A DNA stretch of 64,000 nt from Planctomycetota bacterium. GTDB lineage: Bacteria; Planctomycetota; UBA8108; JACQVS01. The translations under genes were made by a program, and so were the position numbers. This document shows, in pieces, positions 28,283 to 37,454 of the stretch. The stretch spans positions 131,577-195,576 of the forward strand of contig JANQLS010000048.1 of NCBI GenBank assembly GCA_028280485.1, written 5' to 3'. Under the pieces are notes generated by a model. That model was given only the letters and a program-made list of their open reading frames with translations, was not told where the DNA came from and ran no database searches. Numbering within the stretch: position 1 is the stretch's first letter; every line of letters starts with the position of its first letter.

Positions 28283-28749
28283 CTGTATTCTCCGTCAATT
28301 TTTCGAATGAGCGTACTGGCTCTAAGCCAAAGAAGTCGCTCAGGGAGTGAACTACATTACAAGAAGTAGATTTTAGGTCTCAGGGCCCTTAAAGATCAAT
28401 CATCTCTGAGGTTTCCTTCCGAATTTATTGCTCAGAGCCTTTAGGCCGATGTTCCTTTGCTTTCATTAAGAAGCGCTAAATAGTATCCAAAATATCGACA
28501 CATCGGGGTTTCAACAAAGCATTATCACCTCAAAGAGTGACAATCTCCGGCTCGTACAAGATACTTCTAAGTTAATCCCTAGGATGACCTCTTATCTATT
28601 TATGGATTCGCTTTTTAAGAATCCGTGAGTTTGATAAAACTCCGGGCTTGGCGAAAGAGTATCAAAGTCAATTTAAGTGTGAAAATAATGCGAGTCTAGA
28701 CCAAGAGAGTCGCTGTACCGTAATAATCAAAGAAACTGAAGATTAAGTT
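28283..28749. other. Gene-free divergent promoter region
   Basis: About 470 bases between the Gfo/Idh gene (minus) and the pseudopilin gene (plus). It must hold promoters in both directions. I see no repeat-family member, tRNA or clear regulatory motif. Confidence 0.5.
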
Positions 28750-29463
28750 GTGAAGCAATATCAACTGAGACCATCACCAAGAGCGACGTGTGAAAGATCG
28801 AGGAAAGAGGGGCTCACTCTGTTTGAGATTATATTCAGTACTGCCTTGCTCAGTATGTTTATGGTGGGCTTGGTCACTACGATCTCAAATCTGCAGTTGA
28901 CCTTTGCTGACTCTCAACTCGTTAACAATCTTCAATTCCGGGCTCAAAAAGCCTTTGATCGGATGACCGAGTTATCTCGTGAAGCTCTTACGGGGGATGT
29001 GGATCTCGCTGAAATTCAAACTTCGAGTGGAGGTATCCATCAAGGATTTCGGTTTAGACTCGTGAGCTCTTTTGACACGGCGACGGGTCAACCCATTTAC
29101 GATAATACTCATAAGGTTTTTTTCTTAGGTCCTCACGATGGTACTTACGACGTTAGTGGATTAATTATCGCGAGGGGATCGAGCCTACTAGGGGTTTACA
29201 ACCATTCTGCGGGAGCGGATAAAGCTCTCGGAACATTTGATGACAACACTTCGCCCGTTACGGGCACGACTCGATCAGTCGAACTTTTGATCCCAGCCGG
29301 TTTTGCACCCCGAACGGGAGACATGTTTCAAGTCGAGTTAGACTCCGCCTCCAATGATCGATTGGTAAGGTTCACCTTGAGATTGAATGTGGTCGCACAA
29401 GATGGAGATTTTTTACTCGATCAAGATGTTGTCTTAACTCGTACCGTGGCTCTCACTCAGTAA
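28750..29463 (+). CDS. Type IV pilin-like (pseudopilin) protein 1
   Basis: Starts with GTG at 28750. The 237-residue protein has a basic leader (28 residues or fewer) and the prepilin peptidase site RKEG-LTLFEIIFSTALLS: Gly at -1, Leu at +1, Glu at +5, followed by a hydrophobic helix. The C-terminal part is a beta-rich pilin head (DKALGTFDDNTSPVTG). It is the first of three consecutive prepilin-type genes, 40 bases ahead of the second, so it is probably a minor pseudopilin of a type II secretion or type IV pilus-like complex. The secretion ATPase, platform and peptidase genes are not in this window. Confidence 0.85.
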   Translation: MKQYQLRPSPRATCERSRKEGLTLFEIIFSTALLSMFMVGLVTTISNLQLTFADSQLVNNLQFRAQKAFDRMTELSREALTGDVDLAEIQTSSGGIHQGFRFRLVSSFDTATGQPIYDNTHKVFFLGPHDGTYDVSGLIIARGSSLLGVYNHSAGADKALGTFDDNTSPVTGTTRSVELLIPAGFAPRTGDMFQVELDSASNDRLVRFTLRLNVVAQDGDFLLDQDVVLTRTVALTQ

Positions 29464-29503
29464 TTGAAAGTTCCATTTCCTGGGGGCGCTTACAGGAAAA
29501 AAA

Positions 29504-30043
29504 ATGAAAATTAAAGAGAATTCATTATTCCCGTGGGTCTATTCAGATCGATCTGAAGGTCTGTCTCTCTTAGAGATCACGATCTCTCTGAGTTTGTTTG
29601 CAATTGTCATTCTCGCATCCGGGGAAACTTTACTAAGGGGTGTGGAGCAAAGCGAAGACTCATTTAGTAAATTTCAACTGATGTTGGCGATCGAAAATAA
29701 GATCGCTGAGATTCAAGACATCGTGAATCAACCTAATGATTATTCCAAAAAAATGGGGGTCTCTTCGGTTTACGCAAAGTACGAAGGGACTTGGTCTAAC
29801 TTTACAGATCTTCCAAATGGAAAAATTTATACGCGGTGTTTTGCCGATGAAAATACCGTCCCGGCCATTCTCGGCGGACCTCAAGATTTAAATTACGACA
29901 ATGATTCATTAGATAATCTTCAAAGCTCAGCTGGGGGATTAGATTTAAAACTTATTCCAATGTATATCTATGCTTCCTACGTTGAAGATGGAAATACATA
30001 TTCCTATTGGACGTACCGTCTGATCACTAAGACGGCGGAGTAA
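29504..30043 (+). CDS. Type IV pilin-like (pseudopilin) protein 2
   Basis: The 179-residue protein has the prepilin site RSEG-LSLLEITISLSLFAIV, with Glu at +5 and a following hydrophobic helix, then KIAEIQDIVNQP and a short beta-rich head. AGGA lies about ten bases before the ATG at 29504. It is close in size to PulI/GspI or PilV-type minor pseudopilins. Its stop codon is part of the strong AAGGAGG ribosome site of the next gene, so the two are translated together. No disulfide pair is evident (one Cys in RCFADE). Confidence 0.85.
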   Translation: MKIKENSLFPWVYSDRSEGLSLLEITISLSLFAIVILASGETLLRGVEQSEDSFSKFQLMLAIENKIAEIQDIVNQPNDYSKKMGVSSVYAKYEGTWSNFTDLPNGKIYTRCFADENTVPAILGGPQDLNYDNDSLDNLQSSAGGLDLKLIPMYIYASYVEDGNTYSYWTYRLITKTAE

Positions 30044-30054
30044 GGAGGGTCACT

Positions 30055-31473
30055 ATGAATAAGCACAAGCTCTTATCACTTTATCGCTCTGATCGACGTC
30101 AAGGACTCAGTCTCGTCTTTGTCTTTGTGTTGATCGTCATCGTCAGTTTCATGACCATGGTGAGTGTGAATACGACAAAAACTTATAGTATTACCGCCTC
30201 AGCTCGTGAGCTTCAGTTTAGGGCTCGACAAATTGCTGAATCGGCAGCGGCCCAAGCTTTAGTGAAGATCAAGGAAGGGGGATTTACAACTCCTTATTCC
30301 CAGAGCAGTAGTGGATCGAGTTCACCTGTTTGGATGTCTTTCGATCAAGGGGAAATGTACTACTATTCGACTTTTGACTCTGCTACCGATCTCACCACCG
30401 TAAGAGCATGGGGAAGAATACGCGCTAATAGCAGCGCTCGAACACAAACGGTAGCTCCCGACGATGTCGCTTGGGATGATACGGGTTGGGTTGTCGCGGG
30501 ATTAGAAATTTCCGTTTTAGGAAATGTCTATGTCCCCGAGGTTCCTATGTATTTTGGCAATGGTGGTATTGAAAGACCTGCTGGTGGTTTCAGTTGGTCG
30601 GGTAGTTCAGATCTCTCTGATCCGAGTGGTTGGGGCATCGTTTCTTCCTCGAGTGCTTCTTCCTATCAGTCGAGTTCAGTTCCCTTTGAGGTAAGTTCAT
30701 TAGACTATCCCTACGATTATTTATACGCGGGAGGAAGTCCAACTCCTGCCGGATCCAATCCGCATGAGTATAAGATTTGGGCTTCTCAAAATGCGATTGG
30801 GCAATTCAATATCGATGCCTGGTTCAGGAATTCAGCCGGCTCTGGAGATGCCACTAATGGAGTGAGTCCGAGCCCCACTTCAAGTTATTTTGAAATGTCG
30901 GATACCAGTTCTCCGGATTATCCTTATCCGATCGATACTTCCGTACCCGATGTGCAATCTTTTGCTTACGATCTTTATAACAGCTACGGTTCATCGTCTA
31001 CAAATTTGAGTTCGGGCAGCCATTCTGGAACGTATGGAACATTAGCCAATCCAACAGTCACTTTCGCAACTGGAAATCTCAAAGTGGACGCGGGTAAAAC
31101 TTTCGAAGGATCCGGCATCTTGGTGATTCGAGATGACTACGACCCTAATACAGATTCCAACAATCGCCCTTCGAGATCTGCCGCCCTCAATGTGAATGGT
31201 ACCTTTAAATGGACGGGTTTAGTGATCATTGCGGGTTGGCGCCCAAGCATCAACATATCAAGTGGAGCCGATGCCAAGGTTGTTGGAGCGTTGTTTGGGG
31301 AAGATAGCGTTCAATCCGGCGGGGAAGTGAGCTTAGACAGTGCGACGATTATCTTAAGAGTTAATGGGGCTATGAAAGTGATGTATTCGAACGGGCTCTT
31401 CCGACAGGGAGGATTGATCCATCACCTACTTCCTAGAGTTTCAAAAGAGGTGGTTGGAATTCGCCACCTATAA
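30055..31473 (+). CDS. PilX/GspK-like exported protein of the pseudopilin set
   Basis: This 472-residue protein starts after an excellent AAGGAGG site that overlaps the preceding stop. Its N-terminus (RRQGLSLVFVFVLIVIVSFM) is prepilin-like, with Gly before the hydrophobic helix but no Glu at +5, as in GspK and PilX-type tip proteins. A helix with ARQIAESAAAQALVKIK follows, typical of PilX. The body is very rich in Ser, Gly, Tyr and Pro (SSSSASSYQSSSVPFEVSSL) and ends in a beta-helix-like part with VDAGKTFEGSGILVIRDDY and FKWTGLVIIAGW. It probably caps the pseudopilus or acts as a surface subunit. The end is well defined at 31473. Confidence 0.8.
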   Translation: MNKHKLLSLYRSDRRQGLSLVFVFVLIVIVSFMTMVSVNTTKTYSITASARELQFRARQIAESAAAQALVKIKEGGFTTPYSQSSSGSSSPVWMSFDQGEMYYYSTFDSATDLTTVRAWGRIRANSSARTQTVAPDDVAWDDTGWVVAGLEISVLGNVYVPEVPMYFGNGGIERPAGGFSWSGSSDLSDPSGWGIVSSSSASSYQSSSVPFEVSSLDYPYDYLYAGGSPTPAGSNPHEYKIWASQNAIGQFNIDAWFRNSAGSGDATNGVSPSPTSSYFEMSDTSSPDYPYPIDTSVPDVQSFAYDLYNSYGSSSTNLSSGSHSGTYGTLANPTVTFATGNLKVDAGKTFEGSGILVIRDDYDPNTDSNNRPSRSAALNVNGTFKWTGLVIIAGWRPSINISSGADAKVVGALFGEDSVQSGGEVSLDSATIILRVNGAMKVMYSNGLFRQGGLIHHLLPRVSKEVVGIRHL

Positions 31474-31509
31474 GCCCGTTGAATTTTCGCTTAGAAATAT
31501 AGACCTAAA

Positions 31510-32658
31510 ATGATTAAAAATGTAGCTCTGCTTCTATTTTTGTTCTCCATTTCAGTCGTTGGATTTTCTCAGGAAGATTCTACCGATGAAAGTCCGCGTG
31601 TCATTCTCGCAATGATTGAAAACGTCTATCTCGTAGAACAAGAACTCAACGAGCAGCAATTAAAAGCTTGGCCGAATCGAGAAGAAGATCAACTGGAAGA
31701 GCTCTCACCTCCATTGAAAGTTCAGGAACTCATCAATAAGGCAGAGAAGTTCAGCTCTCAACGAAGAGCTCTATTGATCAAACTAAAATACAAGTTAGGG
31801 ATCAATGACACGGGATTCATTTTACCTGAACAATGGGAGTCGAACTTTTCTCCATTAAATGCTTACTTGAGCCGTTGTTCCCACCGGGAATTAGCTGAAG
31901 AGTTGGCGCCTTTGTTATCTATTAGCGCGAAGAAGAAAGATCCCGAAACCTTAAATACATTGTTGAAGTTGGCAAAAAAATGGAAACCTGCAAGCAAATC
32001 AATCTTAAAGCTGATCGTTCAAAGTCAAGATGAAGGACTCGCAGCTAAGATTTTTGACCTCGGGGTACGTCGTAATCATCTCAACTTCATCAACACTTCG
32101 GGGAGGATGGGATCTGTTGAAGTTCTTGATCGAATCGTGGGTTATTTGGACGATGAAAGCACGACTGAGGAAATTCTATTCAAGGCTTGGGATGGAATTG
32201 TTCCTCCGGAAAGTGTTGAAGCAAGAAAGGCCCATCACCAATGGGCTCGATCTAAATTGAATGAGGTTCAACTCGATTTACTTCAAACTCGCCTCTTATC
32301 TTACTTAGGGCGATTCGGCTCAGAGCAGGATTTAGATCTTTTTAAAAGCATTCTCTACGGAAAATCGGCATTGAAAAATAAGATCGTCAGCCTCCAAAAT
32401 TTATCTCATGGCGGTGAGCGAGCTGCGAAAATTGTCCTGAATTATCTCAAACGTAAAAATTTAGCCCCAGAGGAGCAGAGAGCTTGTTTGTACACCCTAT
32501 CTGTTCTTCGTTATAAGCCCGCGGTGGAAGCCATCATCCCTTGGCTTGGGGTCAATGAATTTAAGCATGATGCAAAAAAAGCCTTAATACGAATCACAGG
32601 AAAGGATTTTGGTCATCGCCAGGGTGCTTGGGTTCGGTGGTGGCGAAAGAATTCTTGA
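31510..32658 (+). CDS. Exported HEAT-like repeat protein
   Basis: The 382-residue protein has a signal peptide (MIKNVALLLFLFSISVVGFS) and is otherwise helical. Repeats of HEAT type can be seen in the second half (LLSYLGRFGSEQDLDLFKSI, IVLNYLKRKNLAPEEQRACL, YTLSVLRYKPAVEAIIPWLG, ALIRITGKDFGHRQ). It starts 36 bases after the pseudopilin set in the same direction and may be its last gene. No catalytic motif is present, so it is probably a periplasmic protein-binding factor. The family is not known to me beyond the repeat type. Confidence 0.75.
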   Translation: MIKNVALLLFLFSISVVGFSQEDSTDESPRVILAMIENVYLVEQELNEQQLKAWPNREEDQLEELSPPLKVQELINKAEKFSSQRRALLIKLKYKLGINDTGFILPEQWESNFSPLNAYLSRCSHRELAEELAPLLSISAKKKDPETLNTLLKLAKKWKPASKSILKLIVQSQDEGLAAKIFDLGVRRNHLNFINTSGRMGSVEVLDRIVGYLDDESTTEEILFKAWDGIVPPESVEARKAHHQWARSKLNEVQLDLLQTRLLSYLGRFGSEQDLDLFKSILYGKSALKNKIVSLQNLSHGGERAAKIVLNYLKRKNLAPEEQRACLYTLSVLRYKPAVEAIIPWLGVNEFKHDAKKALIRITGKDFGHRQGAWVRWWRKNS

Positions 32659-32981
32659 TAAGCTTTATTTGAATTTAGTTTTTTATTTCTTTGCCTGATC
32701 TTTGTAAGTTACTTAGATATTGAGTGTTTCTTCAATTTGCGATAAATCGTTCTCTCGTCGAGGGGTGGTGAGAGAAAAGTAGAAGAAGTCAGGTGTAATA
32801 ATCCTTCCCCTTCGTCGTCTTCCCCTCTTTCTTGTTCCAAGGCTCCGATGTGGCCCTTCGGCTGTCAGAGTGTAAATACTGGTGGAGTCATGGAAGAAAC
32901 TACCTACCCGAGACGCAATTAGGGCAGAAATTGAAGGGTCTTATTTATGCTGACCCTAGGTCCTTTCCAAAAGGCGTGACC
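32659..32981. other. Gene-free gap before the aldehyde dehydrogenase
   Basis: The frame of the dehydrogenase is open back to 32832, but the family alignment and the ribosome site place its start at 32982. The gap probably holds its promoter. No repeat or hairpin terminator was recognised. Confidence 0.5.
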
Positions 32982-34412
32982 ATGCTCAAAGATAAGTATT
33001 CTTACTATTTGGCGAACGAACCCGCTGGTGACAATTTCGATTTAGAAGTTACCGACAAGTATTCAGGGGAAGTGGCAGCGCGAGTCGCTATGGCTGATGC
33101 CAAGGTGATCGAAGAGGCGATTGCTCATTCTGTCGAAGCGACAGCTCCAATGGCTCAGATGGCTCCTTTTGAGCGTCAAGATATTTTGAATCATTGTGTG
33201 GATCAGTTCACAAAAAGATTCGATGAACTCTCCGAAGCTCTTTGTATCGAAGCCGGAAAGCCAATCAATGATAGCCGAGGTGAAGTGACTCGTTTGATCG
33301 ACACCTTCAGGGTCGCCAGTGAAGAGTCCGTTCGCATCGACGGTGAAGTTTTAAATCTTGAAATTTCTGCGAGAGCTAAAGGCTATCGTGGTATGACTCG
33401 CCGAGTTCCTGTGGGACCTTGCTCGTTTATCTCCCCATTTAATTTTCCCCTTAATCTGGTAGCTCATAAAGTGGCTCCCGCCATCGCTTGTGGTTGCCCA
33501 TTTGTGCTCAAGCCTGCGAGTCGAACTCCGATCGGAGCACTGATCATCGGCGAAGTCTTGGCGGAAACAAATTTACCTAAAGGGGCCTTTTCCATTTTAC
33601 CTGCGAGAAGAGACGGAGCAGATCTCTTTACTACCGATCCCCGTTTAAAGCTTTTGAGTTTTACGGGTTCCCCCCAAGTGGGCTGGGATTTAAAAGCCAA
33701 GGCCGGCAAGAAGAAGGTCGTCTTGGAATTGGGAGGAAACGCTGCTTGTATCGTCGATGAAGATGCGGATATCGATGACGCGGTTTCGCGTATCATCATC
33801 GGAGCCTTTTATCAATCGGGTCAAAGTTGTATCGGAGTCCAGCGCATTCTGATTCATGAATCGATTTACACCGAAGTAAAAAAGCGCCTCGTGAAGGCAA
33901 CCGCTCAACTTAAAATGGGAGACCCACGAGATGAAGAAACGTTCATCGGACCTATTATCTCTGAGCGTGAAGCCCAACGATTAGAAACTTGGATTCAAGA
34001 AGCCGAGGCTGCCGGCGGAAACGTGCTCGTTGGGGGGCTACGTGAAGGATCGATGCTCGAAGCCACTCTTTTAGACGGAGTTCCCGAAGACCAAAAAATT
34101 TGTGCCTTGGAAGCTTTTGGACCGGTCGCAGTCTTGTCTCCATTCAAATCGTTTGATGAGGCCATCGCCAGAGTGAATGACAGTGAGTTTGGTCTCCAAG
34201 CCGGGATTTTTACTCGGGATATTTATAAGATCCAAAAGGCTTGGGATGAACTCGAAGTAGGAGGAGTGATCATCGGAGATATTCCCTCTTGGCGAGTCGA
34301 CAACATGCCCTACGGTGGAGTCAAAGACAGTGGCCTAGGTCGAGAAGGAATTCGCTACGCCATCGAAGACATGACGGAGATTCGCTTGTTGGCGATCAGG
34401 ACACCTCAGTAA
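32982..34412 (+). CDS. NAD(P)-dependent aldehyde dehydrogenase
   Basis: The 476-residue reading from ATG 32982 (AAGG eight bases ahead) matches the usual family length of 470-490; the 50 residues upstream in the open frame have no counterpart in the family. Key segments are complete: FISPFNFPLNLVAHKVAPAI, PASRTPIGALIIGEVL, FTGSPQVGWDLK, LELGGNAACIVDEDADI with the catalytic Glu, and FYQSGQSCIGVQR with the catalytic Cys. The end (YGGVKDSGLGREGIRYAIED) is typical. It resembles the glyceraldehyde- or lactaldehyde-type members, but the substrate cannot be set from sequence. A GTAGTAGGC-ended repeat block begins about 15 bases after the stop. Confidence 0.93.
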   Translation: MLKDKYSYYLANEPAGDNFDLEVTDKYSGEVAARVAMADAKVIEEAIAHSVEATAPMAQMAPFERQDILNHCVDQFTKRFDELSEALCIEAGKPINDSRGEVTRLIDTFRVASEESVRIDGEVLNLEISARAKGYRGMTRRVPVGPCSFISPFNFPLNLVAHKVAPAIACGCPFVLKPASRTPIGALIIGEVLAETNLPKGAFSILPARRDGADLFTTDPRLKLLSFTGSPQVGWDLKAKAGKKKVVLELGGNAACIVDEDADIDDAVSRIIIGAFYQSGQSCIGVQRILIHESIYTEVKKRLVKATAQLKMGDPRDEETFIGPIISEREAQRLETWIQEAEAAGGNVLVGGLREGSMLEATLLDGVPEDQKICALEAFGPVAVLSPFKSFDEAIARVNDSEFGLQAGIFTRDIYKIQKAWDELEVGGVIIGDIPSWRVDNMPYGGVKDSGLGREGIRYAIEDMTEIRLLAIRTPQ

Positions 34413-34426
34413 TAATGGTCGATAGT

Positions 34427-34796
34427 GGTAGGCTCGACCTTCGAGCCGTACGAAGCGATTCAGCAACACAGAGTCTACATCGCATTAAGAACAAGTCGAT
34501 GAGTCTGGCCGATTTATCCCCTCGCTAGCGCTTCGGGCTAGTTAATTTGGATCGAAATACTCGCTCTATCCGGCTCACAGAGTGAGCCGACTACTATTCC
34601 TACGAATTCACAATACACCAAGGGCTGTAAGCCCGAAACTTTATAGCCCAGGGCCGAACGAAGCGTCGCCCTGGGACGCCCTAGTTGAAGAAATGGTTTT
34701 AAAGGGGGGGATTAGGGTCGATCAGAAGCCCTATGTTCTCATTACCTAGGAAGACTAATCCAATACGGCTCGAAGGTCGAGCCTACCACTACTCAT
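34427..34796. repeat. Composite repeat element, copy 1, with terminal inverted repeats
   Basis: It opens AGTGGTAGGCTCGACCTTCG and closes with the inverted form at 34762-34790. Inside are a family B arm (34518-34545) and a self-complementary unit GGGCTGTAAGCCCG...GCCCTGGG (about 34622-34680). The same parts in the same order, with similar linker text, make up 61004-61402. About 370 bases, no open frame: this is the layout of a MITE-like non-autonomous element. Confidence 0.8.
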
Positions 34797-34860
34797 TCTT
34801 TAGGAGTGCGTGAGCGAAGCGAGCTTGCACGATGGAGCGACCGATAGTCGCGACCATTAA
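34797..34860 (-). repeat. Gene-end repeat, family E
   Basis: TTTAGGAGTGCGTGAGCGAA begins the plus-strand text, which ends GCGACCATTA. It matches 37455-37517 almost base for base. It lies downstream of the zinc-ribbon gene on the minus strand, separated from it by a hairpin terminator. The strings GTGC/GCAC and GCGACC/GGTCGC can pair. Confidence 0.8.
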
Positions 34861-34867
34861 ATACAGA

Positions 34868-34904
34868 AAGCCTCAGCGAATCATCGATTCGCTGAGGCTT
34901 TTTA
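34868..34904. terminator. Rho-independent terminator for the zinc-ribbon gene
   Basis: AAGCCTCAGCGAATC pairs perfectly with GATTCGCTGAGGCTT around ATC, with an A-rich left side and T-run right side. It can work on both strands; the minus-strand gene at 34935 ends about 30 bases away. Confidence 0.9.
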
Positions 34905-34934
34905 AATTCTTATGCAGCTTCTAAGCTTTCTAGT

Positions 34935-35402
34935 TTAGAAGTAAACCTGCCAGCGACTCTTCTCATATTTGAATAAGCAAATCATAGAGATGAGGAAGAA
35001 AAGACCTGATCCAATTCCGAAGGCCATTTTCATAGTTTCATCAACAGTCTCATGAATTGGAGCGGTGTAATAGATCAACCCACCGACAGAGATGAAGAAG
35101 AGGACGAGCATGACGATCGTGAGGAGAAGGAATTTCTTCTCACCTCCAAGGTGCATTCCCACCGTTGAAAGGAAGTCTTCATCGGGCTTTTTGACAACCA
35201 ACAAACACTCAGGGCAAGTCAGAGTGTCATCTGCTGATCCAGAGTCAAACTTCAAAGGTTCGTCGCATTCGGAGCAAATCAATTGAACGACCTGACCCCC
35301 GCTGGATGGGCGTGGAGCTGGTTTGGCTTTTTTCTTTGCTTGTGCTTTTTTCTTAGCAGGAGCTTTCTTGGCTCCCTTTTTTGCTATTTTCTTTTTTGCC
35401 AT
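34935..35402 (-). CDS. Zinc-ribbon membrane protein with Lys/Ala-rich N-terminus
   Basis: The 155-residue protein has a histone-like N-terminus of Lys/Ala/Pro repeats (KKGAKKAPAKKKAQAKKKAK), then a zinc ribbon with CSEC near residue 43 and CPEC near residue 62 (VQLICSECDEPLKF and LTCPECLLVV), and two membrane helices (about 93-112 and 126-143). The basic tail suggests contact with nucleic acid or acidic phospholipids on the cytoplasmic side. Function is unknown. It is monocistronic with a strong terminator, and its upstream gap contains two small perfect tandem duplications. Confidence 0.8.
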   Translation of the reverse strand: MAKKKIAKKGAKKAPAKKKAQAKKKAKPAPRPSSGGQVVQLICSECDEPLKFDSGSADDTLTCPECLLVVKKPDEDFLSTVGMHLGGEKKFLLLTIVMLVLFFISVGGLIYYTAPIHETVDETMKMAFGIGSGLFFLISMICLFKYEKSRWQVYF

Positions 35403-35906
35403 TTTTCCGTTAACTTTCGAATCAGAAAGAAAATTACTGAATGACCTTCTGGTGCCGTTCTCAATGGGCCGTTCTCAATGGGATTGGCCCATTAAGTTAA
35501 TCGTGGAATGATTCTATAATCCATAAGCTATCAGCATCAGGACCAGAAGGCTGAATTAGCCAACCAGGAACCTGAGTATTGCTGTAAAGCTACTCGAGGA
35601 TCATGAAATCTATTGAAAGTAATTCTCAGTGAATTCCCTTAAGCTCCTACCTCTTATGAGTTAAGAGATTGAGACCGAGCAGAAAGGAGAGTGCTGGTTT
35701 TCTGATTGGGATACATTAGTCTTTAGACGAGTCTTTAGACGAATCAATACCCGCAAAAAGAAACTAGTGATAATGCTACCACATCGACTGTACGATTCAA
35801 AGGGTGAGAAATACATTTGGTCATGAACCCGAAAAATGAACTTTCGCTGGATCATCCGCGATTGAGAGTTCTTTAAGCTGAATAATTATAAAAGGTTGCG
35901 AATTAG
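35403..35906. other. Divergent gap with two short tandem duplications
   Basis: About 500 bases between the zinc-ribbon gene and the sensor kinase. A 14-base unit GCCGTTCTCAATGG is repeated perfectly at 35454-35481, and a 12-base unit GTCTTTAGACGA at 35719-35742. Either could be paired binding sites for a regulator or chance slippage products. No gene is supported. Confidence 0.6.
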
Positions 35907-37286
35907 TTGGTGGAGTCTCGAAAAGCGTCAAAAAGAGGAAGTGACCCTCAGAATCAAGCCAGTGGGGCCCAAACGGAGCCTGAATGGGTTTTAGCTCGAC
36001 CAAGCCCTCCTACCGTTGGCTTAGGGGCTGAGAGCCTCCATTCTCGTCCTGAAGTGATTATTTCACTCACTTGGGTGGGTCGTTTACGCTGGCTCGCCTT
36101 CTGTGGGCAATCGGGAGCGATCCTTTTATCCTATCTTTGGTTAGAGATCGATTTACCCCTCCTGCCCCTTATCTTAATCGTGCTCACCACTGCGGTGAGT
36201 AATCTCGCTTTGATTCAGACTCTCCATCGAGTGCCCAACCTCCCTCGGCTGTTAGTGCCCGGGGTTCTACTGTTCGATGTAGCTTTGCTCACCGCTTTAC
36301 TGGCATTGACGGGTGGCCCTCGAAATCCATTTTGTGAGCTCTACTTAGTTCACGTATCGATGGCGGTGGTGTTGCTAGGTGCTCGGGGGACTTGGACGAT
36401 CGTCCTACTGACTCTGGCTGCTTATCTTTCCCTGTTTAAGTTTCATCGCCCTCTCGTTTGGGAGGGGGCAGAATCTCAACAGCTCCTCACGATGGGGCAT
36501 TGGGTCGCTCTGGCGGTAACCTCCGGCTTGGTGGCTTACTTTTTGGGGAAGCTCCGATCGACTCTTCAAATGAGAGATCGCCAAGTCGCCCTCATGCGAC
36601 GAGATGTCCTACGAAGTGAACAGCTGGCTTCGTTGACGACCTTAGCGGCTGGGGCTGCGCACGAATTGGGAAGCCCCCTTGCAACGATTGCAGTCATCGC
36701 TAGAGAGCTCGAAAGAGAAACAGAGAAAGGGATTCGCACGGAGCGTTCTTTGGAAGATGTGCGCCTTATTCGTTCTGAGGTCGATCGCTGTCGAAGAATT
36801 CTCGACCGTATGCATCTCGGAGGAGCCCAAGCCAAAGACGAGCAGGCTGAACTTTATAAGTACGAAGAGGTCGTTGAGATTCTTCAAGAAGAAGTGGGGG
36901 AGGCTCTATTTAATAACTTAAACACTTATTTAGATCCCTTTGACGATGAGATTGAAATCCATTCGATCGCCTGGGCTCAAACGGCACAAATACTCATTCA
37001 AAATGCGATTGAAGCCACTCCTGAGGGAAGACCACAAGTTGATCTTCACCTGAAGGTCGTTGATGGTCATTTGGTGGTCAAGGTAAATGACTACGGTGAA
37101 GGGATGACTCCCGAACAATTAAAAAGAGCGGGGGAGCCCTTTGTTACCACCAAGTCGCCCCAACATGGAATGGGCTTAGGCTTGTACCTCGCCCGTTTAT
37201 TGGCTGAGCATCATGGGGCGCGTTTATCTCTGCGTTCGAAGGCGGATGTCGGTACTCAAGCGGAGTTGCTCTGGCCGATTGGGTAG
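35907..37286 (+). CDS. RegB/PrrB-type redox sensor histidine kinase
   Basis: The start is uncertain: TTG 35907 or GTG 35910 both fit, with AAAGG upstream. After a 60-residue charged leader come about six membrane helices (about residues 65-220). Between helices lies GGPRNPFCELYLVHV, the RegB quinone-site motif GGxxNPF. The H-box is AAGAAHELGSPLATI, and VDRCRRILDRM matches the RegB 'redox box' with its conserved Cys. The ATPase part has LIQNAIEATPEG, VNDYGEGMT and GMGLGLYLARLL. In proteobacteria RegB senses ubiquinone redox state and phosphorylates RegA. The matching regulator lies just downstream on the opposite strand. The stop TAG at 37284 is also the first bases of a repeat. Confidence 0.9.
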   Translation: MVESRKASKRGSDPQNQASGAQTEPEWVLARPSPPTVGLGAESLHSRPEVIISLTWVGRLRWLAFCGQSGAILLSYLWLEIDLPLLPLILIVLTTAVSNLALIQTLHRVPNLPRLLVPGVLLFDVALLTALLALTGGPRNPFCELYLVHVSMAVVLLGARGTWTIVLLTLAAYLSLFKFHRPLVWEGAESQQLLTMGHWVALAVTSGLVAYFLGKLRSTLQMRDRQVALMRRDVLRSEQLASLTTLAAGAAHELGSPLATIAVIARELERETEKGIRTERSLEDVRLIRSEVDRCRRILDRMHLGGAQAKDEQAELYKYEEVVEILQEEVGEALFNNLNTYLDPFDDEIEIHSIAWAQTAQILIQNAIEATPEGRPQVDLHLKVVDGHLVVKVNDYGEGMTPEQLKRAGEPFVTTKSPQHGMGLGLYLARLLAEHHGARLSLRSKADVGTQAELLWPIG

Positions 37287-37448
37287 TGGTAGGCTCGCTC
37301 CGCGAGTCGTATTTCCTAAACTGTCGTAAATTATAGAATAAACAAAAGAAGGCTTTACTCGCGAGTTAGACGTAAGTTTTCTTTAGTGGAAACCTGGTAT
37401 AGCTCTAATGTTTCGCTTCGTACGACTCGCGGAGCGAGCCTACTACTA
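37283..37448. repeat. GTAGTAGGC-ended inverted repeat element
   Basis: GTAGTGGTAGGCTCGCTCCG begins the element and TACGACTCGCGGAGCGAGCC followed by TACTACTA ends it, giving terminal inverted repeats around about 110 bases. The first TAG is the stop codon of the sensor kinase. Related ends define 34427-34796 and 61004-61402, but the interior here is different. Confidence 0.8.
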
Positions 37449-37454
37449 ATCACC

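Noticed and set aside
28283-28749. tRNA or riboswitch in the gap
   Set aside because: No T-loop consensus, cloverleaf arms or known riboswitch core could be found by eye.
32832-32981. 50-residue extension of the aldehyde dehydrogenase
   Set aside because: It exceeds the family length and resembles no dehydrogenase sequence; the start at 32982 has a ribosome site.
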